64,000 nt of DNA from Streptomyces barkulensis (GTDB lineage Bacteria > Actinomycetota > Actinomycetes > Streptomycetales > Streptomycetaceae). A model generated the notes under the pieces. It was given only the letters and a program-made list of their open reading frames with translations, made no database searches and was not told where the DNA came from. Numbering within the stretch: position 1 is the first letter of the stretch; the number at the start of each line of letters is the position of its first letter. Location: the NCBI RefSeq assembly GCF_002843305.1, contig NZ_PGSG01000054.1:1-64000 (forward strand), read 5' to 3'. Shown here in pieces: positions 41,392 to 51,207 of the stretch. A program made the translations under genes and the position numbers.

Positions 41392-42572
41392 CCGGCCCCG
41401 GAGCGGCGCCCGCCCGTGCCTCCGCCGCCGCGGCCCGGCGTACGGGCGCCCGCCGCGCCGTCCTGCTGCTGCCGGCCGGGCTGGCCCTGCTCGCCGGACT
41501 CGACGCCGCCCTGCTGCTGCTCGGCCTGCCCGCCCCCGTCGACGCCGACCGGCTGCCGCGCGTGCACGGGGTGCTGCTGGTGCTCGGCTTCGCCGGGACG
41601 CTGGTTTCGCTGGAGCGGGCGGTCGCCCTGGGCGCCCGCTGGGGGTACCTCTCCCCCGCCTGCCTGGGCGCGGGCGGCCTGCTGCTGATCACGCCCGGCG
41701 GGCTCCGTCCGGGCGGGCTGCTGCTCGTCGCCGGCGCCGCCGTCCTGCTCGCGGTCTACGTCCGGCTGTGGCGACGTCAGCCCGGCCCGGCCCTGGCCGT
41801 GCAGGCCGGGGGCGCGGTGGCCGCGCTGGGCGCCGCGCTGCTGTGGCTCGGTGGACTCGACGTGCCCCGGCTGCTGCCCTGGCTGGCCGCCTTCCTGGTA
41901 CTGACCATCGCCGGGGAGCGGCTGGAGCTGTCCCGGGTGGGCCTGCTGCCGCCCCGCGCCGAGCACTCCTTCCTCGCCTGCTCCGGCGCCGTGCTCGCCG
42001 GGGCCGTCGCCGCCCTGCTGTGGCCCGCCGCCGGCACTCTGCTGCTGGGCGCCGCGCTGCTCGCCCTGGTCGGCTGGCTCACCGCGTACGACGTCGCCCG
42101 CCGGACGCTGCGCTCCACCGGGCTGCCCCGCTTCGGCGCCGCGTGCCTGCTGGCCGGCTACGCCTGGCTGGGCCTGGCCGGGGTGCTGTGGCTGGTGTAC
42201 GGGCCGATCGCAGGCGGGCCGCGGTACGACGCGGTGGTGCACTGCGTGTTCCTGGGCTTCGTACTGTCGATGATCATGGCCCACGCTCCGGTGATCCTGC
42301 CCGCGGTGCTGCGCCGCCCCCTGCCCTACCATCCCGCCCTCGCCGTACCGGCCTGGCTGCTGCACCTCTCGCTGGCCCTGCGCGTCCTGATGGGCGACCT
42401 GCGGGGCGTGGAGTGGGCCTGGCGGCTGGGCGGGGCCCTCAACATCGCCGCCGTGCTGCTGTTCGCGGCGGTGGCGGTGTCCTCGTCGGTGGCCGCCGCC
42501 CGGCGCTCCCGGACCGGACCACCCGAGCCGTCCGCCTCGTCCGCCCCCTCCGCCCCGGAGGTCTCCCGGTGA
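41388..42572 (+). CDS. Polytopic membrane protein with NnrS-like histidine motifs (tentative)
   Basis: A 394-residue protein that is nearly all membrane: about 11-12 hydrophobic segments. PRVHGVLLVLGFAGTLVSLERAVALG near the start and VVHCVFLGFVLSMIMAHAPVILPAVL near the end are histidine-bearing helices reminiscent of NnrS / haem-copper type proteins linked to NO metabolism. The GTG start overlaps the regulator stop (GTGA) behind GGAGGGG, and its own stop overlaps the NirK fusion. It may form a membrane partner of the fusion enzyme. The family call is tentative. Confidence 0.65.
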   Translation: MTGPGAAPARASAAAARRTGARRAVLLLPAGLALLAGLDAALLLLGLPAPVDADRLPRVHGVLLVLGFAGTLVSLERAVALGARWGYLSPACLGAGGLLLITPGGLRPGGLLLVAGAAVLLAVYVRLWRRQPGPALAVQAGGAVAALGAALLWLGGLDVPRLLPWLAAFLVLTIAGERLELSRVGLLPPRAEHSFLACSGAVLAGAVAALLWPAAGTLLLGAALLALVGWLTAYDVARRTLRSTGLPRFGAACLLAGYAWLGLAGVLWLVYGPIAGGPRYDAVVHCVFLGFVLSMIMAHAPVILPAVLRRPLPYHPALAVPAWLLHLSLALRVLMGDLRGVEWAWRLGGALNIAAVLLFAAVAVSSSVAAARRSRTGPPEPSASSAPSAPEVSR

Positions 42573-45397
42573 CGCTCCTCTCGCCCCGCTCCCCCTCTCC
42601 GGGTTCTCCCGGTTCTCCCGGCTCTCCCGGTTCTCCCGGTTCTCCCGGCGGCCCGCCCCCGCCGCCCGCCGGGCGTTCGCCTCGCGCCTCCTGGCACCTG
42701 GGCGCGAACGCGGTGGTGGTGCTGTGGCTGGCACTGTTCGCCGCCGCGGCGGCCGGGCACCACTTCCTGCCGTCCGCCCGCTGGCTGATGGCCCATCTGC
42801 TGCTGCTCGGCGCGGTGAGCAACGCGATCGTCATCTGGTCGGGGCACTTCGCCGCCTCGGTGCTGCGGCTGCCGGAGGCGAACCGAGGGGCCCCGGCCGC
42901 GTGGCGGCTGGTCTGCCTCAACGCCGGTGCCGCCGCCGTGATCGGCGGGATGGCCGCCGGGGTGTGGCCGGCCGTCCTGGCGGGCGGGGCGGCCGTGGCG
43001 GGCGCGGTGACGGCCCACGCGGTGTGGCTGGTGCGGCTGACGCGCCGCGCCCTGCCCGGCCGCTTCACCATGACCGTGCGCTACTACGTGGCCGCCGCCT
43101 GCCTGCTGCCCGTGGGCGCCGCGCTGGGTGTGGTCATGGCCCGCGGCGATCTGTCCGGCGGCCTCCACGCACGGCTGCTGACGGCCCATGAACTGGTCAA
43201 TCTGCTGGGCTGGGTGGGCCTGACCGTGGCCGGGACGCTGATCACCCTGTGGCCCACGATGCTGCGCACCAAGGTGGCGGACGGGGCGGAGCGCGCGGGC
43301 CGCCGTGCCCTGCCCGTGCTGCTCGCCGGGCTCGGCGCGGCCGTCGTCGCCGTACTCGCCGGCCCGCCGCCCCTGGCCGCCGCCGGGGTCGCCGCCTACG
43401 CCGGCGGGTGGGCCGTGGCGGGTGTGCCCTGGGTACGCGAGGCGCGGGCGAAGGCGCCGCGCTCCTTCGCAACCTGGTCGGTGGCCGCGGGCGGGGTGTG
43501 GCTGCTCGGCTCGCTGGCGGGCCTGGCCTGGATCCTGCTGACCTCGTCCTCCTGGCCGCAGGCGGCGGCGCGGGTGCCGGCCCTGACCGCGCCGCTGGCC
43601 GCCGGGTGGATCGCCCAAACCCTGCTGGGGGCGCTGACCTTCCTGGTGCCGGTCGTGCTCGGCGGCGGGCCTGCCGCCGTACGGGCCGCCTCCGCCGGGC
43701 TGGAGCGGGGCCGGCCCTTCCGGCTGGCCGCGGGCAACGCCGCGCTGGCGCTGTGCCTGCTGCCGGTGCCGTCGGTGGTCCGGGTGGTGGGCTCGGTGCT
43801 GCTGCTGGGGGTGCTGGTCGCCTTCCTGGTGCTGCTGGTCCGCACCGTCGCAGGCGGGCTGCGGGCCCGCCGGGGCGGTGCTTCGGCGTCCGGCGCACCG
43901 CCTTCCGCGCGTCCGTCCGCACCGCCTGCCGGGAAGCCGGCCGGAAGGCGGACCGCGGAACCCCGCCCGCACCGCGTCCTGGGCGGCGCCGCCGCGGGGC
44001 TGGCGGCGGTGGTGCTGGCGGTCGCGGTGGGCGGCGCGGCGGACGTGCGCTCCCTGCCGGTCCTGCCCCGCGCCGCCTCGGGCACGGCGGACGGCACGGC
44101 GGACGCGGGTGTGCGGGCCACCGGCGAGACCACCACCGTGGAGGTGGTGATGCGCGGGATGCGGTTCCACCCGGCCTCCGTCGAGGTGCCCGCCGGGAAC
44201 CGCCTGGTGATCGAGGTGCGCAACGAGGGCGACGACGGCCACGACCTGGTGCTGGAGTCCGGCGCCCGCACCGGCCGGCTCGCCCCCGGCGAGCGGGAGA
44301 CGCTGGACGCGGGAGTCGTCGGCCGCGATCTGGAGGGCTGGTGCTCGGTGGTGGGGCACCGGCGGATGGGCATGGTGTTCGGCGTACGGGCCACCGGCGG
44401 CAGCGGCGGAGGCAGGGCAGCCGGAGAGGAGGAGCCCGAAGGCCCCGCAGAGCACGGAGAACACGGCGAACACGGAGAACAGGGCGGCGCCGGCGGGGAG
44501 TCGGCCGCCTCCGCCTTCGATCCCATGGCCGAGCCCGCCCCCGGCTTCACCGCCCGCGACGCCGCGCTGCCGCCCGCCAGCGGCGACTCCGGTCCGCGCG
44601 TCCACCGCCGGACCCTGACGGTGCGCGAGACCGTGCGCGAGGTCGCCCCCGGAGTGCGGCAGACCCTGTGGACCTTCGGCGGCACCGCGCCGGGTCCGGT
44701 GCTGCGCGGACGGGTCGGCGACACCTTCGAGATCACCCTGGTCAACGACGGGTCGATCGGCCACAGCATCGACTTCCACGCCGGGGCGCTGGCCCCCGAC
44801 AAGCCCATGCGCACCATCGCCCCCGGCGAGTCGCTGACCTACCGGTTCACCGCCGAGCGCAGCGGGGTGTGGATGTACCACTGCTCCACGATGCCGATGT
44901 CGCTGCACATCGCCAACGGCATGTACGGGGCCGTCATCGTCGACCCGCCGCAACTGCCCGAGGTCGACCGGGAGTTCCTGCTGGTCCAGTCCGACCTGTA
45001 CCTGGGCGGGCAGGGAGGTACCGCCGACGCGGGCAAGGTGGCGGCCCTGCGGCCCGACGCCGTGGTCTTCAACGGCTACGCCAACCAGTACGCCTACGAC
45101 CCGCCGGCCGTCCGCACCGGCGAGCGGGTACGGATCTGGGCGCTGGCGGCCGGGCCGAACCGGCCGAGCGCCTTCCACGTCGTCGGCGGCCAGTTCGACA
45201 CCGTCTACCAGGAGGGCGCCTACCGGCTGCGGCCGGACGATCCGGGCAGCGGCGGCGCGCAGGTGCTGGATCTGGCCCCGGCCTCCGGCGGGTTCGTGGA
45301 GCTGACCTTCCCCGAGGCCGGCACCTATCCGTTCGTCTCGCACATCATGAGCGACGCCGAACGCGGCGCGAAGGGGGCCTTCAGGGTGACGGACTGA
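42569..45397 (+). CDS. Fusion of a polytopic membrane domain with a cupredoxin-NirK enzyme
   Basis: A 942-residue protein. After a GSP-repeat tail (about 8-28, encoded by six 9-bp repeats) it has about 11-12 membrane segments (45-430) with conserved histidines (WLMAHLLLLGAVSNAIVIWSGHF, LLTAHELVNLLGWVGLTVAG). A further helix near 460 leads to an extracytoplasmic cupredoxin (about 517-610, WCSVVGHRRMGM), an acidic GEH-repeat linker and a NirK core (about 640-942). Copper ligands are intact: GHSIDFH (about 731), YHC (about 770) with HIANGMYG, and FHVVGGQFD. The membrane part resembles NnrS-like quinol/haem proteins, so electrons might pass directly from membrane to copper site (inference). No internal start separates the two parts. 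Confidence 0.85.
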   Translation: MTLLSPRSPSPGSPGSPGSPGSPGSPGGPPPPPAGRSPRASWHLGANAVVVLWLALFAAAAAGHHFLPSARWLMAHLLLLGAVSNAIVIWSGHFAASVLRLPEANRGAPAAWRLVCLNAGAAAVIGGMAAGVWPAVLAGGAAVAGAVTAHAVWLVRLTRRALPGRFTMTVRYYVAAACLLPVGAALGVVMARGDLSGGLHARLLTAHELVNLLGWVGLTVAGTLITLWPTMLRTKVADGAERAGRRALPVLLAGLGAAVVAVLAGPPPLAAAGVAAYAGGWAVAGVPWVREARAKAPRSFATWSVAAGGVWLLGSLAGLAWILLTSSSWPQAAARVPALTAPLAAGWIAQTLLGALTFLVPVVLGGGPAAVRAASAGLERGRPFRLAAGNAALALCLLPVPSVVRVVGSVLLLGVLVAFLVLLVRTVAGGLRARRGGASASGAPPSARPSAPPAGKPAGRRTAEPRPHRVLGGAAAGLAAVVLAVAVGGAADVRSLPVLPRAASGTADGTADAGVRATGETTTVEVVMRGMRFHPASVEVPAGNRLVIEVRNEGDDGHDLVLESGARTGRLAPGERETLDAGVVGRDLEGWCSVVGHRRMGMVFGVRATGGSGGGRAAGEEEPEGPAEHGEHGEHGEQGGAGGESAASAFDPMAEPAPGFTARDAALPPASGDSGPRVHRRTLTVRETVREVAPGVRQTLWTFGGTAPGPVLRGRVGDTFEITLVNDGSIGHSIDFHAGALAPDKPMRTIAPGESLTYRFTAERSGVWMYHCSTMPMSLHIANGMYGAVIVDPPQLPEVDREFLLVQSDLYLGGQGGTADAGKVAALRPDAVVFNGYANQYAYDPPAVRTGERVRIWALAAGPNRPSAFHVVGGQFDTVYQEGAYRLRPDDPGSGGAQVLDLAPASGGFVELTFPEAGTYPFVSHIMSDAERGAKGAFRVTD

Positions 45398-45899
45398 GCC
45401 GCTTCTCGAACCAGTGGTCGGCGTACTTCCCGCCGTTGTAGTCGGGGATCTCGGCGTAGCCGCCGCGCGCGTACAGGGCGCGGGCCTCGACCAGGTCGGC
45501 GCGGGTGTCCAGGCGGACCACCCGCGCGTCCAGCACCTCGGCGGCGGCGCGTTCGGCCGCCGCCAGCAGCCGCGCGCCGCCGCCCGTCCCCCGTGCGCCG
45601 GGGAGCACGAAGAGGCGGGTCAGCTCGGCGGTCCGCTCCTCCAGCAGGCGCAGGCCGGCGCACCCGGCGGGCCGCCCCTCCCACCGGCCCACCAGGAAGT
45701 GGCCGGTGGGAGGGGCGAGATCGTCGCTGGGCTCCTCGGCGAGCGCCGCGTCGACCTCCTCCCGGGTGGCGCGGCGGCCGTGGTAGCGGCCGACGATGTC
45801 GTCGTAGTACGCGCGCAGCAGGGCCGCGGAGTCGGGATGCCCGACGGGCAGGGGCGCGATGTTCCAGGAGTCCGGTCGTCCGTCGTTCACGCGCCTCAT
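45381..45899 (-). CDS. GNAT-family N-acetyltransferase
   Basis: A 172-residue GNAT protein. The acetyl-CoA site is FVLPGARGTGGGARLLAAAE, preceded by the strand ERTAELTRL and followed by ARALYARGGYAEIPDYN, the usual C-terminal strand-helix. The first part (YYDDIVGRYHGRRATREEVDAAL) resembles small actinobacterial acetyltransferases. The ATG at 45899 and a GTG at 45890 are both possible; the latter has the better-spaced GAGG. The 3' end overlaps the convergent NirK-fusion gene by 17 bp. The substrate is unknown. Confidence 0.85.
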   Translation of the reverse strand: MRRVNDGRPDSWNIAPLPVGHPDSAALLRAYYDDIVGRYHGRRATREEVDAALAEEPSDDLAPPTGHFLVGRWEGRPAGCAGLRLLEERTAELTRLFVLPGARGTGGGARLLAAAERAAAEVLDARVVRLDTRADLVEARALYARGGYAEIPDYNGGKYADHWFEKRLSPSP

Positions 45900-46081
45900 C
45901 CTCACAGGCCCGCCGCACCCGCCGCCTCCCGGTTTCCCTCCCGTCCGGGTCCCGGTTCGGGCCGTGGTGCCGCAGGTCGTCGCGCGCGGCCTCCGGCAGC
46001 ACGTCGGCGCGCTCCTCGGCGGGCCGTCCCCGGCCCTCACCGGGGTCGCCGCGATGCCCGCGCCGAAGGGAGCGCCGCACC

Positions 46082-46357
46082 TCACGCCGACAGCGCGCGC
46101 CCGTCCTCGTCGCCGCTCTCGGCACAGGCGGCGGCCAGGTCGTCCAGGGGAAGGTCCAGTACGGCCGCCAGGGCCGCCACCGTGAAGAACGCCGGGGTCG
46201 GCGCCCGTCCGGTCTCGATCTTCCGCAGTGTCTCCGCCGACACCCCGGCCGCCGCGGCGACCTCCACCATGCTGCGCCCGCCGCGCGCTTCGCGCAGCAG
46301 TGCACCGAGCCGTTCCCCGCGCTGCCGCTCCCACGGGGTCAGAGGAGTTCTCACCAT
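46082..46357 (-). CDS. Small XRE-family regulator
   Basis: A 91-residue protein, essentially one helix-turn-helix domain: LGALLREARGGRSMVEVAAAAGVSAETLRKIETGRAPTPAFFTVAALAAVLDLPLDDL. TAGTAT-type -10 (TAGTAT, 46370-46365 on the minus strand) ends 7 nt before the ATG, so the mRNA is probably leaderless. A perfect ATACCGGTAT palindrome lies just upstream, between it and the divergent methionine aminopeptidase gene. It probably represses itself and map. Confidence 0.85.
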   Translation of the reverse strand: MVRTPLTPWERQRGERLGALLREARGGRSMVEVAAAAGVSAETLRKIETGRAPTPAFFTVAALAAVLDLPLDDLAAACAESGDEDGRALSA

Positions 46358-46370
46358 GACCGTGATACTA

Positions 46371-46380
46371 ATACCGGTAT
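46371..46380. promoter_or_regulatory. Palindrome between XRE and map genes
   Basis: ATACCGGTAT, a perfect 10-bp palindrome directly behind the XRE -10 hexamer and 68 bp before map. It is positioned to serve as operator for both divergent genes. Confidence 0.55.
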
Positions 46381-46447
46381 AAGAATTGGAGCGCGCCGAC
46401 CCGGCGCGTTGCGACAGCACGACACGCACAGGGAGAAGTGGCACAGC

Positions 46448-47215
46448 ATGGTGGAGATCAAGACCGACGCGGCACTGGAGGCCATGCGGGAGGCCGGGCG
46501 CGTCGTTGCCCGGGCCCTCGCGGCCGCCCGGGACGCGGCGGGCGTCGGCGTGTCCCTGCGGGAGCTGGACGAGGCGGCGCGCGCCGTCCTGGCCGAGGCG
46601 GGGGCGCGCTCCCCCTTCCTGGGCTACCGCCCCTCCTTCGCGCCCACCCCGTTCCCGGCGGTGGCCTGCGTCTCCGTCAACGACGCGATCGTGCACGGCG
46701 TCCCGGACGGCTACCGGCTGCGCGACGGCGACCTGGTCAGCGTCGACTGCGGCGCGGAACTCGACGGCTGGACCGGCGACGCGGCCGTCAGCTTCATCGT
46801 CGGCACCCCCCGGCCCGCCGACCTGGAACTGGTCAAGGCCACCCGGGAGGCGCTCGACGCGGGTATCGCGGCGGCCACCGCCGGGAACCGGATCGGCGAC
46901 ATCTCGCACGCCATCGGCGCCGTCGCCGAGGCGGCCCGCTGCGGCATGCCGCGGGACTTCGGCGGCCACGGCATCGGCCGCCGTATGCACGAGGACCCCC
47001 ATGTGCCCAACCGCGGGCGCCCCGGGCGCGGCTTCCCCCTGCGCCACGGGCTGGTCCTCGCCATCGAGCCGATGCTGATGGCCAGCGGGAGCGACGCCTA
47101 CCGCACCGACACCGACGGCTGGACGCTGCGCACCGCCGACGGCAGCCGGGCCGCCCACATCGAGCACACCGTCGCGGTCACCGACGAGGGCCCGCGCGTG
47201 CTCACCCTGCCCTGA
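46448..47215 (+). CDS. map: Type I methionine aminopeptidase
   Basis: A 255-residue cytosolic MetAP removing N-terminal methionine. The five metal ligands are visible: Asp in SVDCGAELDGWTGDAAV (two), His in GGHGIGRRMHEDP, Glu in LAIEPM and Glu in HIEHTVAV. It lacks an N-terminal zinc-finger extension. GGGAGAAG lies about 12 nt before the ATG. Divergence from a small XRE repressor suggests it is a regulated second MetAP beside the ribosomal-operon housekeeping copy. The 3' end overlaps the convergent methyltransferase gene by 14 bp. Confidence 0.93.
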   Translation: MVEIKTDAALEAMREAGRVVARALAAARDAAGVGVSLRELDEAARAVLAEAGARSPFLGYRPSFAPTPFPAVACVSVNDAIVHGVPDGYRLRDGDLVSVDCGAELDGWTGDAAVSFIVGTPRPADLELVKATREALDAGIAAATAGNRIGDISHAIGAVAEAARCGMPRDFGGHGIGRRMHEDPHVPNRGRPGRGFPLRHGLVLAIEPMLMASGSDAYRTDTDGWTLRTADGSRAAHIEHTVAVTDEGPRVLTLP

Positions 47216-48029
47216 CCGGACCCGCGCCGGGTTCCCTGCGGGCGATCAGCTGGAAGAGGCGGGCGGTGTGCCGGTAGGCGGGCCGGTCGGTGACCGCGAG
47301 TTCCAGCCGCTCCAGGTCGGCGTAGAAGGCCGGGTCGTACTTGCGCTCGTCGTCGGTGATGTAGTCGCTGACGCTGCGGATGCCGTAGTGCGCCGCCCCC
47401 GGGCAGCCCAGGCCCTCCAGCCGGGAGGCGATCTCCTCGGCGGTGTACAGCGTCATGTCCGTGCCGAAGGTGCGGCCGTCGGCGCGGTCCCGGCCGAGGG
47501 CCGCCAGCGCGGCGGCCGGGTCCAGTTCGCGTACGGCCGCGACCAGCGGGGCGGAGTGGCGGTTGACGGCCATCACCGACAGTACGCCGCCCTCCCGCAG
47601 CGGCGCCACGGCCGCCGCCAGCATCTCCTCCGCCGCGGCTGGACTCTCCGCGTACTGCAGGACGTTGTGGCACAGCACGACGTCCCAGCCGCCCGAGGCG
47701 ATCTCCCGCGGCAACTCCTCGACGCGGGCCCGGACGCGGGTGACGCGGTCGGCTACTCCGGCCGCCTCCGCGCGCTCCCCGGCGGCTGCCAGCATCCCGG
47801 GGGCGAGGTCCACCACGGTCACGCGGTGGCCGCGGACCGCGAGCCGGACGGCGTCGCCGCCGTCTCCCCCGGCCAGGTCCAGGATCCGCAGGGGACCGTC
47901 GCCGAGCCCGTCCAGGTGACGCAGGAGGTTGGCCTCGGCGAGGGTGAAGCGCAGACGCCCCCAGGGGGCCTGCTGCCACTGCCGCCAGGCGGCCATGGAC
48001 GAGTCGAATCTCCGCGCTGCCCCGGACAT
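47202..48029 (-). CDS. Class I SAM-dependent methyltransferase (SmtA-like)
   Basis: A 275-residue methyltransferase. Motif I is ILDLAGGDGGDAVRLA, motif II VTVVDLAPGML and motif IV DVVLCHNVLQYAESP; the C-terminal part (FGTDMTLYTAEEIASRLEGLG) resembles tRNA-cmo5U/SmtA-type enzymes. TAGGGT on the minus strand (48041-48036) ends 6 nt before the ATG, predicting a leaderless mRNA. The substrate is unknown. Confidence 0.88.
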   Translation of the reverse strand: MSGAARRFDSSMAAWRQWQQAPWGRLRFTLAEANLLRHLDGLGDGPLRILDLAGGDGGDAVRLAVRGHRVTVVDLAPGMLAAAGERAEAAGVADRVTRVRARVEELPREIASGGWDVVLCHNVLQYAESPAAAEEMLAAAVAPLREGGVLSVMAVNRHSAPLVAAVRELDPAAALAALGRDRADGRTFGTDMTLYTAEEIASRLEGLGCPGAAHYGIRSVSDYITDDERKYDPAFYADLERLELAVTDRPAYRHTARLFQLIARREPGAGPVRAG

Positions 48030-48142
48030 GCGCAGACCCTAACCCGGGCGCCGACTCGGCGGCCGTGTACCGCAGTTGTGGTCCGTACCAATCCTCTGCC
48101 GATGTATTGCCCCCACGTACCGGGCGGCCCAAGCTGTCGGGC

Positions 48143-49117
48143 ATGGACCTGGAACTGCGGCACCTGAAGACGATCCGGGCGATCGCGGACGCGGGCAGCC
48201 TCACCCGGGCGGCCACGGCACTGGGCCTGGCCCAGCCGGCCCTCAGCGCACAGCTCAAGCGGATCGAACGCGCCCTGGGCGGGGCACTGTTCACCCGCGG
48301 CCGGTTCGGGGTCCGGCCGACCGCGCTGGGCGAGCTGGTACTGGACCGTGCCTGTGTGCTGCTGCCCGCGGTGCGCGAACTCCAGGAGGAGGCCGTACGG
48401 TTCGCGCGGGCGTGGGAGGGCATGCCGCGCTTCCGGCTCGGCGGTACGCACGGGCCGCTGCTCGGCGGCCTGGTGGACCGGCTGGCGAAGTCCCATCCAC
48501 AGGTCGCGGTGACCACGCGGACCTCCTGGTCGGAACGGGAGATCGCCGCGCTGGTGGTCGAGGGACGGGTGGACTTCGCCCTGGTCGGCGCCTGCGGGGA
48601 GAGTCCGCCGCCCGCGGCGGACCGGCTGGTGTGGCGGGAGATCGCCGTCGATCCGGTGTTCGTGATGCTGGGCCGGGACCATCCGCTGGCCGAGCGGCGC
48701 GAAGTGGAACTGGCCGAGCTGGCCCGGGAGTCCTGGGCTGACGTACCGGGGGACGGCTGCTTCGCGGACTGCTTCGCCGCCGTCTGCGCCCGCGCCGGGT
48801 TCACCCCCGCCCGCGTCTACGAGACCGACACCGCCTCGTGCGTCCATCTGGTACAGGTGGGACGGGCGGTGGGACTGTGCCGGGCCACGTTCCCGCCGAC
48901 CCCGGGCGTGGTGACCCGCCCGCTGGCCGGGGCTCCGCTGCACTGGCGGCATCTGGTCGGCTGGCATCCGGGCTCTTCCGCGGCGGGCGTCGCGGGCTCG
49001 GTGGTCGCCCAGGCCCGCGCGGCGCACACCGAGGCAGCCGCCCGCAGCGCCAGTTACACGCGGTGGCTGGCCGACCACTCCGGGTTCGGGGCGACTTCCC
49101 CTGCCGCGGTCGGATGA
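48143..49117 (+). CDS. LysR-family transcriptional regulator
   Basis: A 324-residue LysR protein. The N-terminal helix-turn-helix reads LKTIRAIADAGSLTRAATALGLAQPALSAQLKRIERALG; the effector domain follows with FALVGACGE and a typical VGRAVGLCRATFP hinge. The start at ATG 48143 aligns the HTH properly; codons upstream show no ribosome site. It is divergent from the methyltransferase gene (113 bp gap), which is a candidate target. The effector is unknown. Confidence 0.9.
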   Translation: MDLELRHLKTIRAIADAGSLTRAATALGLAQPALSAQLKRIERALGGALFTRGRFGVRPTALGELVLDRACVLLPAVRELQEEAVRFARAWEGMPRFRLGGTHGPLLGGLVDRLAKSHPQVAVTTRTSWSEREIAALVVEGRVDFALVGACGESPPPAADRLVWREIAVDPVFVMLGRDHPLAERREVELAELARESWADVPGDGCFADCFAAVCARAGFTPARVYETDTASCVHLVQVGRAVGLCRATFPPTPGVVTRPLAGAPLHWRHLVGWHPGSSAAGVAGSVVAQARAAHTEAAARSASYTRWLADHSGFGATSPAAVG

Positions 49118-49360
49118 CCGCGGGATGACAGTCGGACGATACGGCCTCGCACGACACGCCGGGGCGCCTGACCGGCGCCACGGCGGCCCGCCCGGCCCGA
49201 CCGCCAAGGCTCCCGTAGCGGAACGGAGTTGTGCGGCGGCCGGCGGGCCGCTGGTCGGGGCGTACGCCCGGACGGATGCGGAGTGCCGGTACCACCCCCA
49301 CGATGACATCCCCCGGTCCGCTACAGTCCGTCGTCCTGGGAAGTGCCACAAGGGGGCTGA

Positions 49361-51058
<1,698 letters not shown>

Positions 51059-51117
51059 TCCGCGCACTGCGGCACGATGGAATCCGCAGGCCACACGGGG
51101 TGCGGCGGCTTCCATAA

Positions 51118-51160
51118 CGCGGTGGGGGGAGGGGAGTTGACAGCTCCTCCCCCCACCGCG
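51118..51160 (+). terminator. 15-bp hairpin between the acidic-repeat gene and the protease gene
   Basis: CGCGGTGGGGGGAGG (51118-51132) and CCTCCCCCCACCGCG (51146-51160) are exact reverse complements with a 13-nt loop containing TTGACA. Most likely a terminator; the -35-like TTGACA has no correctly spaced -10. Confidence 0.75.
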
Positions 51161-51207
51161 TCCGCGTCTACGGTTTCGGTCACCCCGACGAAACCGAGGA
51201 GAACCAC

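Noticed and set aside
49303..49327. A promoter (ATGACA / TACAGT) for the acidic-repeat protein gene
   Set aside because: The spacing between the two hexamers is far too short.
51137..51142. TTGACA as a -35 of the protease gene
   Set aside because: It is in the loop of a 15-bp hairpin and no -10 lies 16-19 bp downstream.
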